From positions 186,001-250,000 of the forward strand of contig CP126199.1 in the NCBI GenBank assembly GCA_030272155.1: a DNA stretch of 64,000 nt, written 5' to 3'. Below are positions 1 to 12,222 of this stretch, piece after piece; position 1 is the stretch's first letter; each line of letters starts with the position of its first letter. The notes under the pieces were generated by a model. The model worked only from the letters and a program-made list of their open reading frames with translations, was not told the DNA's origin and made no database searches. This DNA is from Tetradesmus obliquus. Taxonomy: Eukaryota > Chlorophyta > Chlorophyceae > Sphaeropleales > Scenedesmaceae. The translations under genes and the position numbers were made by a program.

Positions 1-1112
1 CTTCTGTGAAGGACATGTGTTGTAGTCTGCCTGAATGCCAACAATGCGACTGCTCTGCACAAAGGCGGTGATCTGCTTGATGCAGCGGCTCGGAGTGACG
101 CATGAGCTGGATCCTGGTGCAGCCCACGTGGCGCCCTTCACACTGACCTGCAATGCATCGACAGCAGCTCAGGGCTGTGTAAAGAGTGCAAGCTTTGTAG
201 CCTAGGTAAAGGTACATCACTTGGGTACCATCACAATTACAATCTTTGCAACTCACAATTGCATTAACAACTTACATGTACATCTGCAATGTGAAGTTGT
301 AGTTTTATAAGGCCATGTGCATGTGCAGCTGCCAGTGCCATGCTGGTGCACCAATGACTAGAGCTGCAGCAGAGAGTGCACACGCAAGCTTCCACCCAAC
401 GCTCACCATGGCCCCTCCAGTTGAGGTGCTGCGCAGGTCGCCTGTCAAACCAGCCAGGAGTGAGTCAGCAGCAGGTGCGTCGAAGGTGGTGGCAGCCACA
501 GCAGACGCGAGGCTGCCGCTAGCAGACAGCAGCACCTTCTGGCTGCCATAGTTGACGTAATACTTGATGCTGTTTATGCCAGACGGCGTCTGCTGCACTT
601 TAACAGAGCTGATGCCCTTGCAGGCTGGCAGCTGGGTGATGGTAGGCTTCAGGCCAGAGGGTATGCCGCCCACAGAGTTGCGTTTTCCATCACTGCGTTC
701 AGGTGACAGGCATGATCATCGCCCCTGTTACATGAAAAGGTTTGGTTGTGACACCCAAGCGGCTCTGTGGGCAGTTGTTGCCTGCATGTGTGAGTTGTGC
801 ATGCTGCAGCAAGCGCCTACGTGTGTGGCGTGTGTGGCAAGCAGGTGCCAGGCAGCTGCTGATCGTGCACGGCAGGCACAAATAGTCGCCACCTGTTGCA
901 CCGTAATGCTGAAGTGTCAGGGTTTAACACAGACCAGCGGAACACGGTGCTGTTTATTCAATCCACTGGGCACACATACATATGCGTGGCGACGAAAGCG
1001 GTACATACTACTATTCACAGCAGTGCATCCCCACCTGTAGGTGCCTGCTGTGGCACTGATGCTTGCAGCAGTGACGAAGGTCTGGATTGTGCTCAAGGTC
1101 ACTCCTGGTGCA
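1..1112 (-). CDS. Secreted-type beta-repeat protein, 3' portion, cut by left edge
   Basis: I do not recognise this gene with confidence. Three minus-strand exons join in phase: about 1112-1035 (5' end uncertain), 692-407 and 147 to the left edge. Junctions are a GTGGGG donor after 1035, CGCAG before 692, a GTGAGC donor after 407 and TTGCAG before 147. The product has Ser/Thr/Gly-rich segments each holding a short strand pair (TLSTIQTFV, GISSVKVQQ then INSIKYYVNYG, IKQITAFVQ then IVGIQADYN). This ITxFV...IxxIxxxY pattern resembles beta-prism (jacalin-like) lectin repeats. Cys residues and low charge suit an extracellular protein, but no signal peptide is seen because the first exons were not found. 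Without the intron at 406-148 the reading frame would run on into a hydrophobic tail that could mimic a GPI signal; the strong GTGAGC donor argues against that. The gene continues past position 1. Confidence 0.42.
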
Positions 1113-2585
1113 GAAAGTGCTCCTGGAGCCAGCTCATAGGGCGTAAGGCTTGCAAGCCAGCAATTGCTGGCACACACTGCGACTTGGCATCATTGGGAGC
1201 AGTGCCAGCTGTACAAGCGAGTGCATGCAGCAGGTGCAGGCGGGCCACAGGCAGGCAGCAGCAGTCAGCAAGCTTGCTGAGGCACACGCGTCGCTGCTTG
1301 GATGGTACATACCTCAGCAGGTGTACGACGTAAGCTGAACAGATGACTTGCTCTCTTGCAGCAGCGTCGCGCCTAAAAAAAACAGTTGTTTTAAAAGTTG
1401 TTGCAGATGTACAAACGTGTCAGTGGAATCCACCATGAACTGCTGCGTGCAGTGGTGCGTCAGCACGCACGGAGGCTATTGCGATCCTTCTTCGACTGCG
1501 CGGTTCTGCAGGTTACCTTGAACAGTAAGGCACGTCGCACGTTTTCCAATAGTGATTGAGCTCGATGGACTGAGCCAAGCAGCAACTAATGTGCAGCAGG
1601 CACACAGCTGACAGCGTCAGTACAACAGCGCTCGCTCTAGCGGCCAGAAGGGGCCTGAATATGGGCCCCATGTGACTGTAGCTGCTTGCTTGTAGAGTGT
1701 GCCACTCGAGAGCTATTCCAGCGTGGTGTTACAGAGGTCTACTGTCGCAAAACCCCTGATTAGGAGTGAAAGGATTTACAATCACAAACTAAAAGTTACA
1801 TCTGAGAGACGTGTGAACTGTTCGTTTTTACTGCGCGGTGAAATCCCCGGCCTTGCCTCGACAAAAAATCCGATGTCATCGCTGCTCTTCCAGGGTGTCA
1901 GACCATGCAGCAAGAGCCAAGACGTACTGATATTCAAATGCAGCATATTATTTGAATTATCTTGAAACTGTTCAACCTAACGTGTGCCCTAGAACTTGGA
2001 AGTCCTGGGACCGTGTAGTTTCGCTACCTAAGGGTTACCCATCTCCACCTGCGGGTGATGCTCTCTGCTGTTGTCACCAATATATTGCTCTGTGCATGGA
2101 CCACCATGGTGTAGCTACACTGCCAAACAAGTGCGCAGCACAGTGGGCACCAGCTGGATGGGACTTTTGGTGTGAGTTCTGCTGTGGGAAGTCAGACACT
2201 GCAGGAAAACTTCCTTGCAAACAGCATCACATCTCTGCTCCCACATCCATAAGATGAAGGTCCTCACACGGACATCAAATCGGCCTCAAGGTAACGGTGC
2301 TCACACCGACATCAAATCGCTCAGCTCTCTTGAAGATGGCCATATTTGTGGCTCTCCCGTCGCGTTACTCCTCAGTTGAATTCTGAATACATTGAAAGCA
2401 TTCGCTACGCGTGCCACAAAGGCTCTCATCCGGTAACCCAGACACCGACACCTACTGTAGGTCGACAGCACACGTGCAGCCAGCGAACGGTGTAGAGGGG
2501 AGGAACTGCACACGAAACCACGATCAGGCTTCACAGGCTTGTTTCATCTACAGCACATCAGCTGCAACGTGACGTGTGCTACCAG
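1113..2585. other. Intergenic region between divergent genes
   Basis: This stretch lies between the minus-strand beta-repeat gene and the plus-strand sulfotransferase. Unfound 5' exons of the former may sit in its left part. Short open frames on both strands show no family motif and no consistent splice phase. A short direct repeat (TCACAC-GACATCAAATCG) occurs twice near 2262 and 2301. Nothing else was recognised. Confidence 0.5.
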
Positions 2586-5500
2586 ATGCCTTCGATCACT
2601 GCAGCAACAGCCCAGGAGCAGCAGCAGAGTGCCCCTATGGATGAACTTGCTGCCGTGCAGCAACTCAAGTGCACTGTGGCACGCAATGGAAGCGCTGAAG
2701 CCAGGCAGAAAGGTGTGTGCACGGTGTGTGCTCTGCACTGCGCACTGCCAACCTGTGCTCTGTGCGTATGGCGTGTGCAGTGGTGTCTGCATCTGTAGTG
2801 CCTGCATGACTAGTCACACCAGCACTAGCGATTGCTGCCAGTACTTATACTGAGATTGCAACGGTGGGACAACATCCTTTATCCACAGATTGCCCCATGA
2901 GCACATGAAACCACATGCTCCCACTTAACGCGTTCAACTTGACTTCAACTTGACTTGACTTCAACTTGACTTGACTTCAACTTGAAGTGACTTGAAGGGC
3001 TGAGCCCTTCGCCCTAGCACTTGGGCATGGCTAATCATCACCTGCCGCTGCTTCAATGGTACCGCGGTGATGCGCAGGCAGCAGCTTCAAGCCGCGTGCT
3101 GATGACGTGTTTGTGGCCACTCCCTTCAAGTGCGGCACCACCTGGATGTCGCAGGTGGTGCAGTCGCTGCGCTCCAGTGGCGACATGGACTTTGAGGACA
3201 TCGACCTGGTCATGCCTTACCTGGAGGTGGGGCTGCATTTGAATTTTGAATTGATATTTGATTTGCAATTCTACCTGGTCATGCCTTACCTGGATGGGTG
3301 GGACTGCATTTGAATTTTAAAATGGCAGATGGCTGAGTAACGTTGCGTGTAATGCGGCTAGCAACTGTTTCAACTGAGTGAGGGCCACAGGACATGAGAA
3401 CTTGCATATGTTTTTAGGGATTTGGGCTCTGAACTGTCTGCACAAAACTGTTTTCACCCTTGCTGCCGCAGTTTGCGCATGACTATGGCATCACTAACCT
3501 TGATGTGGAGCAGCGCTGGCAGCCGCGGCTCTTCAAGACACACTTCTGGCGGCCCCACTGCCCACATGGCAGCAAGGCGGTCGTGGTGGTGCGAGGTAAG
3601 CATGGGGGCACCTGGTAGCTAGCTGTCAACTCCCTGCAGCTACATGCTGCTCACCATACTGCTTGACGGGCGTGCGCACTGCACAGCGATGCTCAAACAA
3701 AGAATGCAGCAGCTCAAACGTTGGTGGATGCTCTTGTTGCTGGTGTGTACATTGCTTGCCCAGCATGTTTTCAACCAGAAATTGCCATGTTAGTGTGTGT
3801 GCTCAAGGCTTGTTCTGCTGCAACTGCTGCTGCTGCTGCAACCACCACCACGCATGTCGCCCGTGCTGCTGCTGCCAGCAGTGTGCTCAAGGCTTGTTCT
3901 GCTGCTGCTACTTCTGCTGCTGCTACTGCTGCTGCGCAGACCCTGAGGATGTGGCGCCCTCCATGTTCCACTACTACTCCAACTGGATGTTTGACGCAGG
4001 CACCATCAGCCTAGACGCGTTCACGCAGCAGTAAGCATGATGCCTCCTGTCACAGCACCATGCACAGCAAGCTTGACACCATCGCAGCCACGCGGTGCAG
4101 CACAACCAGCCTGTGCTGGCTCGGCTTTCTGCTCGTTACCATGTCTGCAAAGCTGCCAGGGAAGCATGCCCTTATCACCTGAGCAGGGCAGCGTATGATG
4201 ACTATGCATAGTACATTCAATGCTGATTTTTCAGGCACTCACTCTTGCAGGCAAGCTTCCTCGCGTGGTCTATGAGCCATGCATTCCCTCATGCGCTGTG
4301 CATGCACGTCATCCTTGCTGCAGGTTCTGGACGCAGCAGGGCCCTGCAGCCACAGCAGCCGAGGAGGCCTCCTACTTCCACTTCCTGGCCAGCTGGTGGC
4401 CCCACAGGTGACAAGTGTAATGAAAGTAACAATGACAAAACTAATGATGAAAACAGTGTTGCACAAAGTTTGTAACACAAAACCATATGACATCATTCAT
4501 GATAAAATATCAAGCCCGTGACCCTTTAGGGCACGTGCCCCTGTCATATCACGAGTACCTCCCCATTCAGGGTAAAGATTTAGGTTGAAACCTTGGTTAC
4601 CCGCCTGCTAGCTCCTTGACATCCCGATGTTCTGTGTGGGCTGCTGAGGCTGCTGCTGCTGCTGCTGCTGGGCTGTGTATGGTACCCTCTTGCAGGAATG
4701 ACCCCAACGTCCTGTTTGTAACATATGAAGACATGGTTGCACACCACACCGCCGCTGTCGAGCTTGTGGCCAAGTTCATGTTTGGGCCAGACTTGTGCAA
4801 TGATGAGCTGGTGCAGACCACTGTGCAGCAGTCCTCGCTGGCAGCCATGAAGCAGGTGGGGCCGGCATCACCTGCAGCACAAGTCAGCTGCTCGCACTAC
4901 TAGTAGTAGTTACGGTAGCTGCTGCTTTTTTATTGCAGTGTGGCCTTTGCCTAAAGTGAGCTGCAGCACAACAGTGTGCAGCCAAGGCTGGATCAGGGTC
5001 AGGGAATTGTGCATGCAGGTTGATCACTTCCATGCATGTAGCGGTTTGGCTGTCTGTTACATCACCTCTGCATGCTGCAAGCATGACGTCAACCTGTACA
5101 CAGCTGTGTCGACAGAACTATTTGTGCATTTTTAGCACTGAAGCAGCCTAGCCAAACATCCACCCAGGATGAACAAACCAATACAACTGCCTAAATAAAA
5201 CTGCAAACCGGTGCACTCTCCTGTCTGAGCCGTGTCTGCCTGCCTCATGCGTGCCCCTCCCCCCCCCCCCTCCCCCCCCCCCCCCCCCCCCCCGCCCCTC
5301 TGCCGCAGAATGCGTCCAAGTATGACACCCACACGCTGAAGCTGGCCTGCAATGAGGCAGCAGGCAGGCCCAAGCAGGCAGGGCTGGGGGCCGGCAGCAC
5401 TGGTGAGGCTCACCCTTACAGCCATCCAAGTTGATTTCAAGAAGATTTCAATGCAGTAATAATCTAATCCCGCTGCATCTGCAGTGCCGCAGCACATGCC

Positions 5501-5936
5501 CCAAGGCAGCAGCTGCCTGTCTGGGTGTACACAGGGCACGTTGCAATGCTGATGTTACCTATCAGATGGCAGTGTCCCAGGAGCACAAGCATATGCTTGT
5601 GGCCGTGCCCTTGACAATTGCTGCAATAAGATAATGACATAGTTACGACTGCAGACCAGACTGTGCCAGCTGCCACTCTCGCAGCTGCGCACGCACTGCT
5701 GCATGCTTTGTGTTCCCTCACGCCGCTGCCCCGCCCTGCCTGGCCCTCAAATACACCAACTCCCTCCCACAGCCAAGGTGCGCAGCGGCAAGGTGGGCGT
5801 CAACAAGCAGGAGCTGTCACAGGAGTCCAGGGCAGCCATCCAGGCAGCATGGGACGCAGTGGTGGCCCCTGTGTCGGGCTGCGCCAGCTACAGCGAGCTG
5901 CGGCAGGCGCTCAAGAAGGAGTCGGCCGCAGCCTGA
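2586..5936 (+). CDS. Cytosolic-type sulfotransferase (PAPS-dependent), 330 aa
   Basis: The product transfers a sulfonate group from PAPS to an acceptor that cannot be read from the sequence. Exons are 2586-2712, 3078-3226, 3472-3595, 3940-4030, 4324-4407, 4696-4855, 5309-5402 and 5773-5936. They total 993 nt and every junction keeps phase with GT-AG ends. Family motifs appear in order: 5'-phosphosulfate loop ATPFKCGTTW at residues 56-65, FKTHFW with candidate catalytic His116, VVVRDPEDVAPSMFHYY (3'-phosphate site, Arg133 and Ser141), WWPHRNDPNVLFVTYEDM, and the C-terminal VRSGKVGVNKQELS that replaces the usual RKGxxGxxK. Length is normal for the SULT family. There is no signal or transit peptide, so it is probably cytosolic. 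The start is the first ATG of an exon whose donor phase fits exon 2. Intron 2 holds a partial copy of the exon 2 end near 3279-3296, and intron 6 ends in a C-tract. Confidence 0.9.
2931..2995. repeat. Minisatellite (ACTTCAACTTGACTTG units)
   Basis: About three to four imperfect copies of a 15-16 bp unit lie in intron 1 of the sulfotransferase gene, some 80 bp before the exon 2 acceptor. It is a simple local expansion with no coding potential. Confidence 0.8.
5254..5293 (+). repeat. Poly-C tract serving as polypyrimidine tract
   Basis: Forty bases are C except for two T, and the tract ends 15 bases before the AG (5307-5308) that opens exon 7 of the sulfotransferase gene. It takes the place of the usual mixed polypyrimidine tract. 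The other strand is a G run able to form a quadruplex, so its length may be misread in assemblies. Confidence 0.85.
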
Positions 5937-6742
5937 GGCAGGAGAGGTGCAGCTCAAGAACTGTGCAGCTCAGCAAGTGTGCAGCTGCTGGCACTGGTGC
6001 TGGTGCTGCTGTTGCTGCGCTGACGTTGTGGTGGGCAGTCACTTGCAGCACTTCAGTTGATTGCAACTGCTGGAACCGCTGTGCTGTGCAGGCGGCTACA
6101 TCCGTGACGGCGGTGAGGCGTTTAACAGCTGCCAAGCAGCTGTAGATGCCCAGTCTGCAACGCGCCCCACCGCAGCAGCGTTTCTTGGCGTGTATTTGTG
6201 CAGCATGTTCTTGTTACGCTGCCATGGCAGCAGATTGCAGCATGCTGGCTTGATTGGGACGACTTTGGACATGTACGCACCTTGCTGAAAGATGGCAATG
6301 GTGGGCAATTGTAGATGGTCACAAATTTCAACGCAAACGATGGTTTCATTTTGGATATGTAGCAGTTTTACATGGCTGTTCATGTGAGGCACTATTTCAG
6401 AAGGTTTGACAGCTACTGGTCCACTGCAGTCACTGCATCAACTGAGCGGATGCAGGGCGCCAGACTCCTGTACCACCATGCTGAGCACAAGCAGCTATCG
6501 ATATTTTAACGACAGTACCAGCTGACGTGAATCAAACAGATGCAGTCATCACCCTCACTCACCCTGCCCAGCCGGGCGAGCTGCTGCTGACGTGGGCCTG
6601 TCAGCCAGAAAGGAACACCATTGGCCCAGCCTGCTATTTGTAAAGCAAATGAGGATAGCATCGTGTAATTGAACTGTGTCAACGGCGAATCAGCCTCCAC
6701 ATTGTTGGCTCCGGCACGATCACTGCCCTCACGGCAGCAGCA
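5937..6742. other. 3' UTR and upstream region between sulfotransferase and rubredoxin genes
   Basis: No further coding exon was supported. A TGTAA element near 6647, about 0.7 kb after the sulfotransferase stop, could be its polyadenylation signal. The sequence just before 6743 should hold the rubredoxin promoter, but I see no clear TATA box. Confidence 0.4.
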
Positions 6743-7941
6743 ATGGCGTCCCTGACCGCACGGCCTCTGCAGGCTTTCAAGACTGCTGGAGTAGCAAGCA
6801 GCCGTAGCCGGACCGCTCTGCGCGTTGTAGCCAGGAAAACTGCTGCCAAAACCAGCTCAGCCTACATCTGCATTGACTGTAAGCACAAGAGCTTGATCGT
6901 GCAGCTGAGGTGGTGAAACAGAGCGCATTGGTTTACCAAGAGCAACTGTAACAGTATGCAGCCGACCTTGTATGTGCTGATGTTGGACCAGCTGCTGCAC
7001 TGCTGTCTGGCGCTGGTGCTGCTGCTGCACTCGTGGTGGATAAATGCTTGTAGATAACAATTCGCGTGACCTGCCTTATATGCAGGCGGTTACATTTATG
7101 ATGGAAAAGAGGCGTTCGACAAGCTGCCAAACAGCTATAGGTGCCCAGTGTGCAACGCGCCAAAGCGCAGGTGGGCCCCACAGCTGCTGCCCGCCAGGCA
7201 GGCATGCTGCAGTGAAGTCTGCGCCACTCTTTCTGTCGTAGACAGACACACGTTCAATCAGCTGCCTTCCAATACCACCAACTAGCTGACAGTACATATT
7301 AATATAGGGCTCCATACTGTGACCAGACCCTGGTCAGTTGTTTGTCTGCACACTCACGCCAGCTGTGCTACCGCTGCCGCCTGCTGTTTCACCATCAGGT
7401 TCCGTGCCACTGAGGCCAAGAGCCGCAACAATGACGCCAAGGCCATGCGCTCACGCATGGACGCCATGCAGCGCGGCGAGGATGACGGCAAGTTTGACGA
7501 GTGAGTGGGTGGCGGCGGCAGCAGCAGCAACGGCGGCGGCGGCGGTGTCAGCAGCAGGCTGTGGACCATGTTGGTGTGTGCACTGGCAGGTTGATGCACA
7601 AGCATAGAACATTAGCAGTGCTAGCAGTAGCAGCACGGTACGTTGTCGGGCAAAGCAACAGCTCGCCATGCAGTGGATCCGGCTGTGTTGTCTGAGAGTA
7701 GCCAGCTAAAGCTCATGCATTGCCAACATGCGCTGGCATGTGAACATCACTGACATGCGCTGGCAATCGAGCATCACCAAATCTGCTGCTCCTGCTGCTG
7801 CTGCTGCTGCTGCTGCCACTACTTTGTGTTTCTGCCAACTGCTGCAGGAACGACAAGAGCTTCTTCATCACCGCTGCCGTGGGCGGCGCAGCACTGCTGG
7901 GGGCGCTGTACGTGTTCCTCAGCTCGCAGACGCAGCTGTAG
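6743..7941 (+). CDS. RBD1: Plastid membrane-anchored rubredoxin, RBD1-like, 138 aa
   Basis: This is a one-iron electron carrier of the thylakoid-anchored rubredoxin family, which in algae, plants and cyanobacteria (RubA) is needed for photosystem II assembly. Exons are 6743-6878, 7086-7170, 7399-7500 and 7848-7941 (417 nt), all in phase. Residues 1-35 are rich in Ala, Ser, Arg and Thr, as in a chloroplast transit peptide. The rubredoxin fold follows with the iron-binding pairs CIDCG (Cys43, Cys46) and CPVC (Cys65, Cys68), plus the family GYIYDG and FxxLPxxYRCPVC context. A charged linker leads to one transmembrane helix (about 113-132) and a short tail. This order matches RBD1 and not the short soluble bacterial rubredoxins. 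The ATG lies just ahead of the transit-like stretch. Confidence 0.88.
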
Positions 7942-9973
7942 GCGGCAGCAGGCGCCAACAAAAGGATGCAGCACTGCGGGGGCAGCTGGCTGGTGTCAGT
8001 GAGCTGCAGTAGAGCGTGACAGCAGCCGTGCGAGGCGTCAGTACCCTTGCCCTGTTGGGCTGCGCAGAGTTTTGACTGTCCGTGACAGCCAGGAGGTGGT
8101 CGGTGTGCAACGGCAATGCCTTCAAGCGTGGATGCGTTGCGCATACAGCCTGCGCTGCTGCAGGGGTTGGGTGGCAAAGGGTGGCAAAGGGTGGCAAAGG
8201 GTGGCGATGCTTCATGTGAGGCAGTGCGTCTGCATCTGCTGCGGACGCACAGGCCTGAGCAAGGCTTGCTTGCCCGCCGCTTGTTGGTCAGCCGTGCAAC
8301 TGGTGGCCAGTGGTGTGCACAGTGCTGCTTGTCACCTCAGTGAGGTGCTGCAGGATGGCACTGGCCTGCTGGGCGGACGCTTGCAACGATTGACGCCGAC
8401 CCAGCTGTTTGTGATCTTGATTTAAGCACTTGCTTTCTGTAGGCGCTCGCAGCATCTTCATGGCAGGCCCTGTTCTGGTGTACAGCGTGGCACACAGCGC
8501 AGCTGAGCGCAGCGTCCAACGCGCCTGGCGCCCATGCTGTTACTCCATGCTTTCTTGTTGTTTAATGCGCAGCAACATACTACAGCGCAATGCCCCTCAC
8601 CTTCGTGCGAGGTGCTGCTGTGGCATGCTGCTGGTTGCTGGCATGTGTTTGTGCGTTGTCAAGCAGTGGCTGGGTGCTGTGACCGAGCTGCTGCGCGCCG
8701 CACCGGCAGCCTGGCCCGGCTCAACGCAGCACGCCTCTATCTATGTATCGAGTCTGGCTCAGGCCATGCACACGCGGTGGGCTGGTGTTCAAAGTGAAAC
8801 ATTGTGCTGCCATACTTTTAATGTGCACGTGGTGCCAACCATTTTGCGCCAGCATATGCTGCGCTGAGCTGTTGAGTTGCGCCGGGCGCAGTTTGCACTG
8901 CAGCTGTACTGCTGCAGAACAGGCAGCACCTTGCACGGCCTGTACAGAGGTGATGGGTTGCTGTGCAGTCCACCTGGCCCATCTGTGTGGCTAGCTAGCC
9001 TACAGGCGGTGTAACGGTACATGACAGTCAAAGGATGCAAGGCCCTCCAAACCTTGCGTCGGCTCCTCAACTTCTCACTCCTGTGCTGAGTGAAGTTTCT
9101 AACACAACGGCAAACTTTGCTTCACAACTGCTATCAGCAACCCCCCATTGTAACGGACGTCACCCGTGACAGTTACGACTGCTGTCAGCAGCCCACTGTG
9201 ATGGACGCCACCAGGGTGCACAACGCCCAGCGTGCTTGGCCCACCAGGTGAGCGAAGTGCGGTACAAAACACAACATTCTGCCGGGCCGGCAACCTTTGG
9301 CCATGGGCAGTGACGGCAGCTCGCCACATGCGGCTCATGTCATGATGCAGGCTCAGCATCTGATGATGAGCAGCGCCAATGCGCGTGCACTGTGTCCAGT
9401 ATATGTGGCCCAGATATGTAGTACAGTGCTATGCACTGTGTCCAGTCAACGGCCGGCAGAGGCTCAGTCGGCTGCAGCCCAGCAGCCTGCTGCTGCGGCT
9501 GCAGAGCATGGATCTGATGCATTGTGCATGATACTGTCTGTTGCATGCAGTGCGGCACCAACACACCACCCTGATACTGCTGCCCCTGGCGACCACCACG
9601 CGACCCTCATGCCACGACAATGCCGATGACAGCTGTTCTATAATGTTGCAACAATTGTGTTGTAAGCCATGGTGCGTGCTTTGCCCATGCGGCATGCATG
9701 TGCACGGTCAAATCTGATGCTGGCATTCCTTGTGAAAATGCAATGATGCACCAATGACAACAATGAACATCAGGTCTGTTTTCACCACAAGTGATGGCTG
9801 CACGTCATGCTTGCTTCCAGACTATGATAACAGCCTGATTGTGTACCAAGCCGGGCATCGGTGTTTTCTGCGTGCATCACGGGGTCAAAGTAAGGCAAGT
9901 TGCACTTCCTTTTCCACTCTAGCAGCGGTTCACTGTCTCCCAGTATGTGCTTGCTTCGACAGCTGCGTGCTGC
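7942..9973. other. Convergent intergenic region, long 3' UTRs
   Basis: It separates the plus-strand rubredoxin gene from the minus-strand TBL-like copy A. Only short unsupported frames are present. A decamer GTGGCAAAGG is repeated three times with a partial fourth at 8171-8204. TGTAA at 9010-9014 is a candidate polyadenylation signal for the rubredoxin gene, implying a 3' UTR of about 1 kb. Confidence 0.45.
8171..8204. repeat. Decamer tandem repeat GTGGCAAAGG x3.4
   Basis: Three exact copies and the start of a fourth lie in the presumed 3' UTR of the rubredoxin gene. Confidence 0.9.
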
Positions 9974-10098
9974 CTAGTTTGGCAGGTACGGGGACCCCCA
10001 TGCATCATACGCCCAGTCAGCCCTGAAGCTCCCACGATCGCCAGACCCATACGGCAGCGGCAGCAGTGGCTCGATTGCTACACACACGTGCGGCACAC

Positions 10099-10135
<37 letters not shown>

Positions 10136-10203
10136 GTCTGCGGCTGCTGGCGGCTGCCCTGCAAGAGCCTTGATGGCCTGCGTGATCTTCCAGGCATCAA
10201 TCT

Positions 10204-10248
<45 letters not shown>

Positions 10249-11726
10249 CACAACAGGGCAGGGCAGGAGCATGCAGTGTAAGCACCAACACCTAGAACCT
10301 GCAGAGACTTGCAAAAGAGTGCATAATCTCTGTCTGATGGTTCGATTCTGCAGCTAGCAAGGCTGTTTTCCAGTGCAGGTGTTGCTGCCACATTGCCGCT
10401 TTCAGTTGAGAAGATAGACGCGGTCGCTGTCTACAAAGCAAGGGCAGGTTGGTGCTGGCGCCTCACCTCCCCAAGGGATGGGCGGCAGAAGTGCAGGCAG
10501 TCGATGATGCCGGCAATGCTCTGCGGCAGTGTTACGTGGCCGTCATGCAGCTGCAGGCTGGTGTTGTAGGAGTCGAGCACGGGCACGCCATGCCTGCACG
10601 GCCGGCAAAGTAAGCACAGCAGCCAGACAGCGCAGGGCGGTGAGGAAAAGAACAGCTATTGCAACACGCAAGCACCAAACGTGGCGCCGGTGAGAAGAAG
10701 ACGCTGCCAGGCATTGCGGTGCTGTGCAGACTGCTCCTGCAGCCCGCCACATCTCAGCTGCTGTGCTGCTCAATGAGCACGCAAAGTTGGTGCTGTTGAA
10801 GCGTGCCTGTGCTGCAGGAATGTGGCGCAGCTTCTGGTATCCTGCGCAGCGGCCCAGGATGCTGTGTGCCAGGCTGCTACTTGGCTGCTCTACTGCGAAG
10901 TGAGCACCAATGCTGGGTGCTGCTGCAGAAATGCATGTGCTGCAGGCGTGGGCCTAACGCGCTGCCCTGCGCACCTGCCCAGGATGCTGTGTGCCAGGCT
11001 GCTACTTGGGTGCTCTGCCGCTAAGTGGGCGCCAATGTTGGGGGCTGCTGCAGAACTGCATTTGTGGCACAGCTGTCAGAACCCTGCGCACCTGCCCAGG
11101 ATGCTGTGTGCCAGCTCAGCCAGCTCGTAGCTCACGCTCAGGTTATAGCCACCTGGCGGCACAGCAGCAGCAGGTACGCAGCAATCACATAAGAGCTCAC
11201 AAAGCAGTTGCTTGTGTCTACAGCAGCTTACAGAGTTGCACCCAGAATCATAGTCAAGCTGTGATGAATAGCAGTGATCAGTGCAGACCTGATGTTGTAG
11301 GGACTGAAGCTATGACCACTACCAGAGCAACCGCATGTGACAGGCAGCGCTTGTTACAACATGCTGTAGGCAGCCAGCTGACAGGCTGGTGAACAGCCGG
11401 CCTCACCCTCGGAGGCTGGCAGGCAGGCAGGCACCGCAAAGTCCAGCTCACTGCCTTGGCACTTGGTGTGGTCATGCGGCGCAACACCCCACAGAACCTG
11501 TGGCAGCGAGCCCTGCGCAACGCCCTGCGCCAGGCAGTTCAGACGAAGCAGGAGACAGATCAGGCCATCTGGCAGAGACACAAACACAACATACATGCCT
11601 CACTGCTGTGTGGCGAGGTGTGGCATGTTGGATGGTGCAAGCGTGATGTTGCAGCTTGCTTGGCACACATCTGGTCGGCAGTTGGTGGCAGCAGGGTGCA
11701 GCACAGGCTACAGGCAGGTGGGGCCA

Positions 11727-11761
<35 letters not shown>

Positions 11762-12177
11762 GCTGCAGTAGCATCTCACCCGCTGCACGTAACTGCCGAC
11801 AGCCTCCAGCGTTGCTGCATAGGAGGGGTGTATGCCCAGGCAGTTGTTGGCGTGCCAGCGGCCTATGCTGATGTAGATGATGTCCTCAGGTGAGGTGAAA
11901 TGCTGCTGCAGCAGCTGCAGCGTGCCTGGCTCCTGCAGGGGGTAACGACACAACAGCAGCAGATAAAGCGCACGCAGGGCGAGGCCAGCAGCAAAGGGTT
12001 GGATCAGCTCTTCATGCAGTTGCCAGCAGATGCAGATGAGAGTGTGGGTGTGCAGACAACAGCCATGCCTGAAACAGCTGCATTCACACCGCTGCTGCAA
12101 CAAACAGCCACAACAGTTGCGTTGCGTCTCAGCCACGCACATGCATCAGCTGCTGGTGCTGCTGCTGGTGCTGCTGG

Positions 12178-12222
<45 letters not shown>

